Source: a virus
Virus record (IMG/VR): IMGVR_UViG_3300032285_001053
Coordinates: 1 to 30,999 of that record
Length of the DNA: 30,999 bases
Direction: 5' to 3' (one strand)
Shown here piece by piece: positions 1 to 10,204 of the stretch. The notes below the pieces were generated by a model. It worked only from the letters and a program-made list of their open reading frames with translations, was not told the DNA's origin and did not search any database. Position 1 is the first letter of the stretch; the number at the start of each line of letters is the position of its first letter. The position numbers and the translations under genes are program-made.

Positions 1-3000
1 AGAGTACCTGCATCGTTAATAGCAACTACTTGTCCAAAAGATGACAATGCGTCAGGAGTGATAAATTTTATCGCAGTACTAGCAGGTATGTTAGTAGTAG
101 ATTGCGTAATAAGTGCTCCACTATTATCATAAGCATATGATAATTTTGTTACGTTGGAATTAAATGTTGCGCCGCTGATATGCCATGCTGTGACGTAATA
201 AAATAATCCATTGTATTTTATTATAGTACCTGGCCTGTAAGTCGTGCTTGGTTTCCACACTACGGCAAATTTAAACTCGGAAATAATATTGTCTTGGTTT
301 ACTATTTCACTTCTTGTATATGCTTGTGTTAGTATCCAGTTTGCCCATTTACCAGTTCCGTCGTCGTCGGTCCAGATCTTGTCGCCTACCTCAGAATGTT
401 TTTTAGTTAATACATTGGCATTATCGATACTGTCAATTCTAACCGATAAGAATAAAAATAATACAATATCTGCCTGTCCTGTGAATGGGGCAAAATTAGT
501 AATGTTTGGAGCATCTACACCTATTATATTATCAACCACTGATAATACTTTATAGAATCCAGGATAACTGTATCCTCCTATTCCTATATAATCACCTTCA
601 TATACATCTTGTACTGTGTGTGCAAGTATGATATTCAACTGTCCAGTATCTTGATTAAAATTAAGATCTAAAACTCTAAAATGACTATTTGTAAATCGAT
701 ATATGTTCCAAGATGTTTTTTCGAAAGTTGTCCAAACATAAGTACCATCTTTAAAAGAAGAAATACTATAGTCTAAAACATTAGCTAACGATGAAAGTTC
801 TATTATGTCTGTAGATGCCTGTACATATCCTGGAGTTCTTAGTTCAGGATAGAAATTAGAACCTACAGGGAACGGGTTTGAATCGTAACCGGTAGGAGCT
901 AGATAAACATCGGTCGGTGAAACATTAACATTAAAGTTAGAAACAGTATTTTCTGGCCTTGGCACTAGATGGAATCCTTGCGGATTTCTAGTAGAATTTG
1001 TTTCGTCTATTAAAAATTCGATATTTTCAAAAGCGTTGCTAGCACCATACTGTCCAACTCGTATTGCCCACTCTTCATAAAATTTCAAACTTTCTTTATT
1101 ATCTGCGCTTAATACATCGAACAATTTATTAAGACTATTTTGAGTTCCTTTTTCTCGTATGAATCCTTGATAGAACTGGAATTCACTAGTCTTATCTTGC
1201 ACAATATTATCAAGATATGTCCTATCTTGATAGCCTATCAAGTGCTGGGCTATCTGTTGTTGACCTGTGTCGAAATTATCATTGTCTAAATCATAAAAAT
1301 CTGTAAATTGTCCAGCCTTATAACTCCAGTTAGGCATTAATTCTTTACTAGGTTTGGCAATCTGTACCCACTGGGTTGGATTGAATTTATCAGATCCTGG
1401 AGTAAATTTATTTGCACTATAATATAATCCTTGATACTGTACTATATCAGCGATAGCATAATCAGTATGGGCTTTCCATTGTGCAACATCTGCCCTGTCG
1501 AATATAAAACCAGGTGCTTCAAAGCCGCCGAACCACTCTGTTGCAACGAATCCTGAAACTTTAATACGTTCCTGTCTATATCCACTTGTTGGACTATAGA
1601 TGATATCATTAAACATCGTTGTATTATTCAATACAACAACCTGTTCTTTCTGTACTAGATAAAAACTAGCATTATAGATTGCTTTATTATTTGCAGGTAT
1701 GTAACTTATGATATTGCCCTGGCGGATGCTTTCTAGGTCCATGCTGTGGATAGTTGTACCATCGACATTAAGCATTTCGTATCTATTGAATGGATTAGAT
1801 ATGTCATCTACCACCGACATATCCGCGACAAATGTTACCTTGTTTGCGGCTGGACTTAGACTAATAACAGGATTTCCTGTAGTATCTAAGCTATCTAGCT
1901 TTTGATAATCTCCTCGGATAAAAACTGCCGATGCAGGTTGTACTATTAAAGTCTTGTAAAAATCGCCATTGAACCTTACAATAGTTCCAGCAGGTACTTG
2001 TTGATTTGGTTGCCAATCGACATACTTAGGAGAATTGTTCCAGTTCTGTGTCGTCCAGAACATGAATTCTTTAGCACTCGTTTCCCAATTAGCAACTCCT
2101 TGCAGATTATCATTGTAATCTTCAAAAACGAATCCTTGTCCTTTTAGCCACTCGCCGTATCCAGTCAAGAAATCAACTACAGATTGTACTGTAGGCAACA
2201 CAGTTCCATAAGGAACTGTGTTTACAACATCTGTATCCCATGATATTCTAAAGTCAGCTTCAACACCGCCGGAAACAGGTAGCGATGATAATTTTTGGAA
2301 TGATGACAAATTAAATGTTTCGCCGGACAGAGTAGCAGTTTGCGCTCTATAATATATTCCATTATATGAGATTATCTGTCCTGCAATGTAATTCTGATTA
2401 GATGCCCATTCGGCATAAGGACTACTGATGCCGCCAACATTGATAGCACCTTGGCTTTGCACCCATGGATGATAAGAGAAATAAGGACTGCTTATACTAT
2501 ACCCTTTAACCTCAAATCCTTGATCGACTTTGGTAATAATTACACCGCTGTAAGAAATCTTCTTAACAGTGCTTGAACTATTATAAACTATCGAATAATC
2601 TTCAGGAGGCACAAAAATACTACCTGTTGCCGCAGGATTTTTACTATCTAATAAAAGATTAAAATTTGCCTTTGTTGTAAAAGACCCAATCCTGTAACTT
2701 ATCCTTGTATCTAGATTAGATAGATCATAAAGGTATTGATTGTAATAACTTAAATTATCGTGTACTAACTGATCAACTAGATAGTTGACGATACCACTAG
2801 TTTGTATCCTATTGGTACTTGTGTATATACTTGGAACAAGCATATCAAATGGGGAGATTCTTAAACCAGTTTCTGTATAAACCAACTGTCCTGCAAGATT
2901 CCTAACCATTCGAGAAACGTCGAAACTCGATCCTAATGTATAAGATGGTTTTAACACTATAAGTGCAGATATAACACTAAACGGATAATAACTGCTTTTC

Positions 3001-6000
3001 CTCCAAGCGGCTTCTGCAGGACTTCCGTCTCCAAATTTATAGTTTAAATTTATATCAGCAGTTAGAGGTCCTGAAGCCACATTTGCCATCAACGGATTTT
3101 TTAAACTACCATTTTCATCTACGGGTATATGGCTTGTTAAGAAAGGTTTTGCAAAAAATGTACGATAAGCTACTGGCTTGCCTGGTTCTTTGACCGCGCC
3201 CATCGCAATATCAGACCACATGATTTCATTATTAATTGTGTAAGGTGCAGGACCATAAACCGATGTCCACCAAGATGGTTCTTCGGAGAAACCTAAAATT
3301 TCCCAAGGAGCATTATTTGGTCTTTCGGTGTCATACATCCATTTAAATATTCCTCTCCAATAACCTGGAACACCTCGTCCATCAGGAGCACTATGACCAG
3401 AATAATTGTATGTGAATGCATTCTCTAAATTAAAACCTATAGGAATTGTAAAATCTTGTCCTGCTAAATCGACCCAGCTGTAAAATGCAGGTGCTAATGT
3501 CTTATTAAATTCATCTAAAGAATATTCTGTTTTTCTAGAATAACCCGGAAGCTGAGATAATGGATCAAATATTTCTTCGTTGTATGAAACTTTTATATTA
3601 TTATAGATCCTCTTCTCTAATTCTAATATTAGACCGTCTCTATAGTCACCGTAAGACAAAATCAAAGAACCATCGTGCCCTTGTATCATTGTACGAGGTG
3701 TAATAAATGTTGTATCTAGATAAATTTTTGGAGTATATTTAGGCCACAAACCTAACTTTGTAGGTGTCGATGGGACATAACAACCATCAGTGCTATCATA
3801 TTCGTGTATTACTAGATTGTCGATACCTAGTTCTAGATCGATTAGTAATTTTACATAACCGTCTGAAGTAAATGTATATTCTCTGCCATAAAGTAATTGA
3901 GTTCCTTTATAGTATATCAATACTGCTTTATTAGACAAGGATTCATTTGAAAATATATTTGACAGCGGATATGTTTTTATACCATCATTTACTATAGAAT
4001 AAGTCGATACTTTTTTACCACCAAATGGTACCATATCACTAAAGTAATACGGAGCTAATTTTGATTTGTTTGAAATCATCTTTTTAAGGATAGCATCGAC
4101 CATAGAAACCGTATCTGTTTCTATTCCAATATTTTCTGCTGTTGCTAAAAATGATCTCTTAAACTTGCCGTAGTCGTCCCTTGCTTTTTCCAAAGCCTTA
4201 ACAATGTTGTTAGATTCAGATGTAATATGATATAATCCAAGACTTCCCGGACTACTATGCTGTATAAACTTTGTACCGTAAACAGTTATATTACCTAAAT
4301 CTCTTAGGTTATTGCCGCCCGGGAAAGTTCCAACAAATGTATTTTGTAAATTATCTATGATACTGTTTACATGGTCTGACACTTCGCCCAATGTAAAAGA
4401 CGACATGTCCTGATTTAAAGGATTATTTTGTAAGTTAATTGGTAATTCATAATAACCATTTTGATTTATCGGTTGGGCACTAAAAGCACGTATAGTTAGA
4501 ACATCTGTTAATGCTATGTCTGATATAAGTTTTATCACTTTATAGTTTGACGAGTCTACAAGACTCCAGTGTTGCTTATCTAAACGTATACCATTGATAT
4601 AGATCCTAACTTCAAGATCTAATAAATTCATCCGATTATCGAAGATATCTAATGGAAAATTATTAACACGGCCTGAATTTTTATAAATTCTAACTGCCGG
4701 CTGATATTTTGTTACTTTGCTGATTTCCCAACCGTTGGCATAAGTTACATCGCCGGTGTATCCCAATTTTGCTAAAAAGCCAGTCTTTATATATTTTTTA
4801 AGTAATACGTTAGGCTCTTTGTATTCAAAATAATCCGTTGCAAGATTAAAATCAAATTTTATATCTCCAATGTTGTTAATATTTTGATAGCTTAGTGGAA
4901 ATCCCAATATAGTATCGTTAGACCCAGATCCGATAGCATAGGAAAAAATCTTTGTACCCGAGAATGTAGAACCTGGATATATGGTTGCATCCGAGAAACT
5001 ATCTCCGTTTGCATCTACCATATCAAACAAAGGAGCTTGATTAGTGGATATCTTTTCCTGTGCAAGAGACCAAGTTCTAAGCGATTCACTATACCAATAA
5101 GTTGTTCCTTGATTTTTTAATCCCTGTCTTATTATCACACAGGTATTGTTAACAGCAGGAGCAGTATATTCTAAATGTATTTGCGGAATTCCAGGCCCTG
5201 AATTTTCTATATTAATAAAACGAACAGTATAGATATTATTCGCAACTAAGGGATCCTTATCAGCAAGGAAGATTACCTTCATACCTGCTACCAACTGTAC
5301 ATTGTCTATATTATATCCTATCGATCCTTCTATTGTACTAAATGCATCTTTTGTAAAATTATCTATGAGATCGACATCTGGCCCAGCAGTTTGTCCAAAA
5401 TTATGTAATTTTAAATTTGGTTCAAACTCTATAATAGGGCGAGTGGCTCGGGCTGTCTGATCTAAATCTAATGTATTCCCATTATAGATTGCTGATGCCG
5501 CAACTACATCTTTATGGAACCATCTATTGTATCGACTCCACGGATTCTGATCCTTACTGCCTCTATTAATCACTACATAATCTTTTTCGATGGCATAAGT
5601 TGTAGCTTCTTGCCAAGGATAAACATCGAATGGTGTTTCATCATAGTAAATTGTTTTAATCTGTGTATACGGAGATATGACTTCCATCATATCTGTCGGC
5701 ACTAGAAATATGGAAGATCCTACACCCTCTACATAAAACTCTCCGCTTGCATATTTCTCAGGTGTAACATTACCACCAAACGATACCTTCATGCCGTTGC
5801 TTAACGATAATCCGCTAGATAATTGATAAGTTTTTTTACCTATCAGATCGTTTTCTACATCGATATAACTGTTTTCATTAATATCATATATCTGTATCAA
5901 CCCACCTAGGTCTGGATTGTTTTCGCTTACATAAAATAATATGTCAGGAGCATCGTGAGGAACAACAAAAGTAACAATGCCGTCTGTTACTGCAAAATTA

Positions 6001-6692
6001 CTTACTGCTTTGGTCTGATCTATATATCGTTCTTGTGTTCCAAGAGTTCTTTGAGTTTTAATACTAAAAGGTTCTCCTGGACTATTGATAGAAAATTTGT
6101 AAGTTTGTCCTCTATATAATTTTATAGCAGGATTTCTAGTCAATCCGTTTGGCGTGAACACATATTCCTTCTCGCCTAAAGCCATATCTATAACAACAGT
6201 GTATGTGCTGATTACATCTTTCTGCTGGCCAAAGACTTCAATAGTTTCAGGCCCGTATGGGAGCCAGTAGTACTGTTGAAAATTAACAAATTTGTCCCAG
6301 TCGATGTGTGGATTCCAACTATAGAATTCCTGTTGGTTCATACGCTGATGGTTAGATACGTCGCCGCCAAATGCTTTTAACTGATTAATGTAATCGATAT
6401 AGTCTTTAAAGAAGGTTACATTATTTTGCTTGTCTGAGATTACAACCGCAGGTTCCAACTGATAGTTTTGTCTTGTAGCATCGATTGCATCTATAAAAAC
6501 ATCGTTTCCTTTTACAGATTTTGCATTCTTTCTGCCTATGAATCCGGATATTTTTCTAGTAGATCCCTTCTGAACCAGTTGATCAATTGTCGACTGTATA
6601 AATCTGACGTTGTCAAGACTTTGATAGAACTTTGGAATTAAATCTACTGCTGTTTGCGAAGTAGAACCTGTTGGATTTGTATTATCAGCCAT
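1..6692 (-). CDS. Giant baseplate/tail structural protein, gp7 position (partial, C-terminus off the window)
   Basis: An uninterrupted minus-strand frame of at least 2230 codons starts at ATG 6692 and is still open at base 1. The start shares its A with the stop of the gp6 gene (TAATG), so translation is probably coupled. The N-terminus begins MADNTNPTGS. Around residues 115-145 lies an FVNFQQYYWLPYGPE segment of a type I associate with giant virion proteins of marine T4-like phages. A later FYEEWAIRVGQYG segment, coded near 1050-1100, is of the same type. Between about 2414 and 183 there are four W...Y..G.I..YNG.YY modules, listed separately. In T4 the gene after 6 is wedge gene 7 (1032 residues), so by position this is a wedge or peripheral baseplate protein at least twice as long. 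The virion role is confident; exact equivalence to gp7 is inference. Confidence 0.8.
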   Translation of the reverse strand, partial: MADNTNPTGSTSQTAVDLIPKFYQSLDNVRFIQSTIDQLVQKGSTRKISGFIGRKNAKSVKGNDVFIDAIDATRQNYQLEPAVVISDKQNNVTFFKDYIDYINQLKAFGGDVSNHQRMNQQEFYSWNPHIDWDKFVNFQQYYWLPYGPETIEVFGQQKDVISTYTVVIDMALGEKEYVFTPNGLTRNPAIKLYRGQTYKFSINSPGEPFSIKTQRTLGTQERYIDQTKAVSNFAVTDGIVTFVVPHDAPDILFYVSENNPDLGGLIQIYDINENSYIDVENDLIGKKTYQLSSGLSLSNGMKVSFGGNVTPEKYASGEFYVEGVGSSIFLVPTDMMEVISPYTQIKTIYYDETPFDVYPWQEATTYAIEKDYVVINRGSKDQNPWSRYNRWFHKDVVAASAIYNGNTLDLDQTARATRPIIEFEPNLKLHNFGQTAGPDVDLIDNFTKDAFSTIEGSIGYNIDNVQLVAGMKVIFLADKDPLVANNIYTVRFINIENSGPGIPQIHLEYTAPAVNNTCVIIRQGLKNQGTTYWYSESLRTWSLAQEKISTNQAPLFDMVDANGDSFSDATIYPGSTFSGTKIFSYAIGSGSNDTILGFPLSYQNINNIGDIKFDFNLATDYFEYKEPNVLLKKYIKTGFLAKLGYTGDVTYANGWEISKVTKYQPAVRIYKNSGRVNNFPLDIFDNRMNLLDLEVRIYINGIRLDKQHWSLVDSSNYKVIKLISDIALTDVLTIRAFSAQPINQNGYYELPINLQNNPLNQDMSSFTLGEVSDHVNSIIDNLQNTFVGTFPGGNNLRDLGNITVYGTKFIQHSSPGSLGLYHITSESNNIVKALEKARDDYGKFKRSFLATAENIGIETDTVSMVDAILKKMISNKSKLAPYYFSDMVPFGGKKVSTYSIVNDGIKTYPLSNIFSNESLSNKAVLIYYKGTQLLYGREYTFTSDGYVKLLIDLELGIDNLVIHEYDSTDGCYVPSTPTKLGLWPKYTPKIYLDTTFITPRTMIQGHDGSLILSYGDYRDGLILELEKRIYNNIKVSYNEEIFDPLSQLPGYSRKTEYSLDEFNKTLAPAFYSWVDLAGQDFTIPIGFNLENAFTYNYSGHSAPDGRGVPGYWRGIFKWMYDTERPNNAPWEILGFSEEPSWWTSVYGPAPYTINNEIMWSDIAMGAVKEPGKPVAYRTFFAKPFLTSHIPVDENGSLKNPLMANVASGPLTADINLNYKFGDGSPAEAAWRKSSYYPFSVISALIVLKPSYTLGSSFDVSRMVRNLAGQLVYTETGLRISPFDMLVPSIYTSTNRIQTSGIVNYLVDQLVHDNLSYYNQYLYDLSNLDTRISYRIGSFTTKANFNLLLDSKNPAATGSIFVPPEDYSIVYNSSSTVKKISYSGVIITKVDQGFEVKGYSISSPYFSYHPWVQSQGAINVGGISSPYAEWASNQNYIAGQIISYNGIYYRAQTATLSGETFNLSSFQKLSSLPVSGGVEADFRISWDTDVVNTVPYGTVLPTVQSVVDFLTGYGEWLKGQGFVFEDYNDNLQGVANWETSAKEFMFWTTQNWNNSPKYVDWQPNQQVPAGTIVRFNGDFYKTLIVQPASAVFIRGDYQKLDSLDTTGNPVISLSPAANKVTFVADMSVVDDISNPFNRYEMLNVDGTTIHSMDLESIRQGNIISYIPANNKAIYNASFYLVQKEQVVVLNNTTMFNDIIYSPTSGYRQERIKVSGFVATEWFGGFEAPGFIFDRADVAQWKAHTDYAIADIVQYQGLYYSANKFTPGSDKFNPTQWVQIAKPSKELMPNWSYKAGQFTDFYDLDNDNFDTGQQQIAQHLIGYQDRTYLDNIVQDKTSEFQFYQGFIREKGTQNSLNKLFDVLSADNKESLKFYEEWAIRVGQYGASNAFENIEFLIDETNSTRNPQGFHLVPRPENTVSNFNVNVSPTDVYLAPTGYDSNPFPVGSNFYPELRTPGYVQASTDIIELSSLANVLDYSISSFKDGTYVWTTFEKTSWNIYRFTNSHFRVLDLNFNQDTGQLNIILAHTVQDVYEGDYIGIGGYSYPGFYKVLSVVDNIIGVDAPNITNFAPFTGQADIVLFLFLSVRIDSIDNANVLTKKHSEVGDKIWTDDDGTGKWANWILTQAYTRSEIVNQDNIISEFKFAVVWKPSTTYRPGTIIKYNGLFYYVTAWHISGATFNSNVTKLSYAYDNSGALITQSTTNIPASTAIKFITPDALSSFGQVVAINDAGT
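183..2414 (-). repeat. Four dispersed carbohydrate-binding-like modules inside the giant protein
   Basis: Four short copies of one pattern occur in the giant protein, coded near 2338-2414, 1942-2027, 1405-1497 and 183-263. They read approximately EWASNQNYIAGQIISYNG/IYY, DWQPNQQVPAGTIVRFNG/DFY, QWKAHTDYAIADIVQYQG/LYY and VWKPSTTYRPGTIIKYNG/LFYY. Shared positions are an early Trp, a Tyr about 7 residues later in three copies, then Gly or Ala, Ile-Val, Tyr/Phe-Asn/Gln-Gly and a terminal aromatic pair. This is the usual look of chitin-binding type 3 (CBM5/12-like) modules, which bind polysaccharide through exposed aromatics. The copies are diverged at DNA level, so they are old duplications. Glycan binding is inferred from pattern only. 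Confidence 0.6.
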
Positions 6693-9600
6693 TAGTTACT
6701 CGATCCGTATGATGCGCTTGTTAGTGTTTGTGTAGATATCACATTGCTCGTAGTTGTTACATTACCGATACTGTTAATAACAGTAGGTGTTATAGTAGTA
6801 ACGATGTCAACATTATCAACAGTTGCGCCACTAATGAAAATCTCATCAGGGCCTGCTACTATTTCAAATAGACCACCAAATGATAACGTGTTGCCCGAAG
6901 GAACAATCACAAAATTAGTTATACTTGGAGTCAATGTATTCATGACATAAGTTGCCAGCTCTGTAAAATAAAATGTATCACCAAAATCAAAATTACCTAA
7001 TTCAAAAAACTTATTAATTGCGGCAATGACCTGTGTCTTAACATCGTTAGAACTTATTACTACTGTGGAATTTACTATAACTTTAAATTGTGCTTGGAAC
7101 TGAGGCGCAGCCTTTGCTCCAAATAAAACTTTATACTTGACAGGATGATAAATTATTTCATCACTGATGGTTTTTATTAGATTCAACTGAGGTGCCATGA
7201 GATTATAAAGCTCGTCACTGCTAGGAGGCAATGGTTTCGATGAAGATACTCCCGATAACCATAATCTAAAATTAGTATCGTACCCTATAGTAAGGACATA
7301 GACATCCATCAAGTTGCTCACTCCTGGATCTATCCTTGTCTGATCATCTGCACTATGAGTGTATTGAAATTTTAAATTTGATCTTCCAATGTAGACTTTA
7401 TAATCTAGACTAGGAATTAGTGTGCTGGTTGCCTTGTTTAATTTTACAACAACATCAGAATCTGTAAAATAAAAATACTGACCATCTACATAACTGCTAA
7501 GGGCATTTACTGTTCCAGCATTAGCTGTAATTATTACAAGATTTTCTGAATTATCAACATATCTGTAATCTTGCTGTCCTTGTTCTACCGTATACAATTC
7601 TAGAATAATGTACGAAGGTGATGTTATTGAATCGTATACTAAATTTTTAAACCCGTCAGGATCTTGTACGACAGAAGATCCTGTTTTATCACCAAATGTG
7701 ATAATAATTTTCTTAGTATCGATATATCCGTCCATTCCTACAAATGTAGAAACTATTTTAAATTCTTGGTCGAACGTAAATGGTATAGACAGATTTGGTT
7801 GTGTATTAATGCTTAAAACTTTTACGGTATCGTATACGATTTGTTTTTTTGTAGTATCATAAATGCGCTGAGTACTATCAAAAAAGAATCTTAATTGCTT
7901 GTCGCTTTCAAAAACATATCTTAATTTTCTAGTAGTGACAGTATATGATATTGTATCTGTAATAAACAATAACAACCAGCTAGAATCTAATTTTAAGTTT
8001 GTCTTATCACCTGCATGGTTTAAACTGAAACTATTAAGCTGGTCTAGATTCGATTGGAATACTATTTGCCAAGTTTGTGTTGTTGTATCATAGCGAAGTC
8101 CAAAAGGATCGTTATTTGATATCAGATCCAACATAGTTGTAACAACGCTAGAAGTTATAGTAGTGTTCCATGCCGGAATGATCTGGCTTAATATCGCTGT
8201 TGACGGTATGATATCGTTAAGACTAATAGGTCCAAGACCACTAGTTAATATTCCAAGTCCGCCGGCAGTACCATCGTTTACTATGCCTGTTACTTCAGTC
8301 CAAATATAATTGCTTGTGTTAGGTTTAGTTGAAATGCCTTCGACCAATACATTCCTATTATTTCTATCAAAATAGTATCCGCTAGGCGCTGTAAATTTTA
8401 ACAAAGATCCCACTACTAGGAATTGCAAATCCGTGCTAGTATATGTAGAAACTGCATAGGGTTTTGCATCCGATGTTGCACTACCAACATAACCTGTAGA
8501 ATAACCAGAATCTGTTGTTTTGCTGTACCACACTGTTCCAAGATTAGCAGTGTTTACACCGCTGAATTTACTATAATAAAAATTTCGCAAATCACTGTCA
8601 TCTAATATTGAAAAAATACTATTATAGATAATATTTTCAATCTGTACTCGACTCGAGTTTGTAAAATTAAACAGTGTAGAAAATTCTTGCTGATATATAA
8701 TGCCATCATCAGCAAATAAATTAGTTGTGCTGTATTTTCCTGTAGGATCTACTAGATCAAAATATCGACTAATCCCACTGCTTGATCTGTTAACTGCTTT
8801 AATTTTAGCAATTTGCTGGCTTACTGCTAACGGATTTATATTATAATCTTCTCCAGTAACCATTCTATTTTGTGTATAGTATGTTGCAGGAGCATTAGCT
8901 TTAACACTATCGTTAGTCTCGCTAGCCGATGCATTAACAACACTGCTTTGGAGGCCCAAAGTAATAGTCAAAGTTTCTGCTTGGTTAGTCTGGCTTACAT
9001 ATGGTATGCTTAAAACTATTCCTCGGATATCAGCAGGATTGATTGTATAGGCTTGGCCATTACTGATCCTGTAATATGTCCTAAAGGTACCCAACGGTAT
9101 TGTTCCAAACGTACCGTCGCTGAAATTAACGCTGATCTGATCACCAGCTTTAGTTGTTACACTATAGATATTTTTAATCGCTTTATTAATGCTATTATAA
9201 ATGATGTTGTTACCAGTTAGGGCTGGAACTTGAGTCCATAGCTCTGTTTCTAATCCATTAGAATCTAACCTATAAAGCCACACATCGGTATTGTTAATAT
9301 TATTACTTGCAAGATCTATGCTTTGATTGGTAGTCGGCTGTGTGATAGTAAATGTACCTTGATTTAAAACACCCTGTGTGAAATTAAAAAAGAAACCTGT
9401 ATCGGCACTGCCATTTCCTTGGCCGTCTGTTCTATAAACACACGCCATCTTCCTACCTAGCAACGGAGGTTCTTCGTACATGTAATTTTGTCCGTTGAAT
9501 GTAGTACTAGTAACTTCAAAATCCATACTGCTACCATTTACAGTCTTATTAAAACTGTAGATAGGAATATTACCATTACTTGCATTAAATCTATATTGTT

Positions 9601-10153
9601 CCGAATACACGCCACCGATAGTGCCGCTGTCGCTTGGAGAACCAAATTGTTGTGTGCTCTTAAAAGCGGCATTCATTACAGCTATAAACTGGTCATACCA
9701 GTTACTATTAGTAGTATCATTCCACTGTATGACTTGATTAGAAAGATTCTTTCCATTGTTGTCATAGACATTCTCAGTAGTAGAAACATTAGAAAATTTC
9801 AACAGTCCTTTACTAGGAACATTCCTTTTAGCATTATAGCCCAACAGTCTAGCTAGACGTAGCACACTGTCTCTGCGACTTGCTAGCTCTAAGAAATTCT
9901 CACGAGCATTCAAATCGACACGGAATGCTATGCCCTGTCCTACATAAGCGATAAGATCAATTAGAGCAAGATATTCGCTAGATTCAATGTAATCGTTGAA
10001 ATTTTCTGGAAAATTTTGACGGATATAATCGATCATTGTACGACGTAGGTTTTCAAAGTCATAGCTTTGGAAATCTGCATTGCGGAACGACTGATAAACC
10101 TTGGTCCAGTCTTGATTTATAAGCAGTTTATTTTGTCTATCAGTTGAGCTCAT
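6692..10153 (-). CDS. gp6: Baseplate wedge protein gp6
   Basis: The 1153-residue product forms part of the baseplate wedge; in T4, gp6 dimers make the continuous ring of the baseplate. The first 120 residues are diagnostic: DWTKVYQSFRNADFQSYDF, then FPENFNDYIESSEYLALIDL, NARENFLELASRRDSVLRLA and a GYN. The C-terminal part (about 980-1100, YNLMAPQLNLIKTISDEII then HPVKYKVLFG) looks like the gp6/gpJ-type domain. T4 gp6 is 660 residues, so this homologue is nearly twice as long, with the extra beta-rich Ser/Thr/Asn material roughly at residues 480-970. The ATG at 10153 has an AGGA 8 nt upstream and its own late promoter at 10173-10180. The stop overlaps the next start as TAATG. Confidence 0.95.
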   Translation of the reverse strand: MSSTDRQNKLLINQDWTKVYQSFRNADFQSYDFENLRRTMIDYIRQNFPENFNDYIESSEYLALIDLIAYVGQGIAFRVDLNARENFLELASRRDSVLRLARLLGYNAKRNVPSKGLLKFSNVSTTENVYDNNGKNLSNQVIQWNDTTNSNWYDQFIAVMNAAFKSTQQFGSPSDSGTIGGVYSEQYRFNASNGNIPIYSFNKTVNGSSMDFEVTSTTFNGQNYMYEEPPLLGRKMACVYRTDGQGNGSADTGFFFNFTQGVLNQGTFTITQPTTNQSIDLASNNINNTDVWLYRLDSNGLETELWTQVPALTGNNIIYNSINKAIKNIYSVTTKAGDQISVNFSDGTFGTIPLGTFRTYYRISNGQAYTINPADIRGIVLSIPYVSQTNQAETLTITLGLQSSVVNASASETNDSVKANAPATYYTQNRMVTGEDYNINPLAVSQQIAKIKAVNRSSSGISRYFDLVDPTGKYSTTNLFADDGIIYQQEFSTLFNFTNSSRVQIENIIYNSIFSILDDSDLRNFYYSKFSGVNTANLGTVWYSKTTDSGYSTGYVGSATSDAKPYAVSTYTSTDLQFLVVGSLLKFTAPSGYYFDRNNRNVLVEGISTKPNTSNYIWTEVTGIVNDGTAGGLGILTSGLGPISLNDIIPSTAILSQIIPAWNTTITSSVVTTMLDLISNNDPFGLRYDTTTQTWQIVFQSNLDQLNSFSLNHAGDKTNLKLDSSWLLLFITDTISYTVTTRKLRYVFESDKQLRFFFDSTQRIYDTTKKQIVYDTVKVLSINTQPNLSIPFTFDQEFKIVSTFVGMDGYIDTKKIIITFGDKTGSSVVQDPDGFKNLVYDSITSPSYIILELYTVEQGQQDYRYVDNSENLVIITANAGTVNALSSYVDGQYFYFTDSDVVVKLNKATSTLIPSLDYKVYIGRSNLKFQYTHSADDQTRIDPGVSNLMDVYVLTIGYDTNFRLWLSGVSSSKPLPPSSDELYNLMAPQLNLIKTISDEIIYHPVKYKVLFGAKAAPQFQAQFKVIVNSTVVISSNDVKTQVIAAINKFFELGNFDFGDTFYFTELATYVMNTLTPSITNFVIVPSGNTLSFGGLFEIVAGPDEIFISGATVDNVDIVTTITPTVINSIGNVTTTSNVISTQTLTSASYGSSN

Positions 10154-10172
10154 CGATATATCCTAGTATTCA

Positions 10173-10180
10173 TATTTATT
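10173..10180 (-). promoter_or_regulatory. Late promoter (AATAAATA) for gp6 and the giant protein
   Basis: On the minus strand the octamer reads AATAAATA, one base from the T4 late consensus TATAAATA that gp55 recognises. It lies 19 nt upstream of the gp6 ATG, leaving room for the AGGA ribosome site. Nine bases further upstream is TACGCACATA (10199 to 10190), which occurs at exactly the same distance before the other baseplate promoter. The 51-nt gap between gp25 and gp6 holds nothing else. Confidence 0.7.
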
Positions 10181-10204
10181 GTTTTTAATTATGTGCGTAC
10201 TTTA

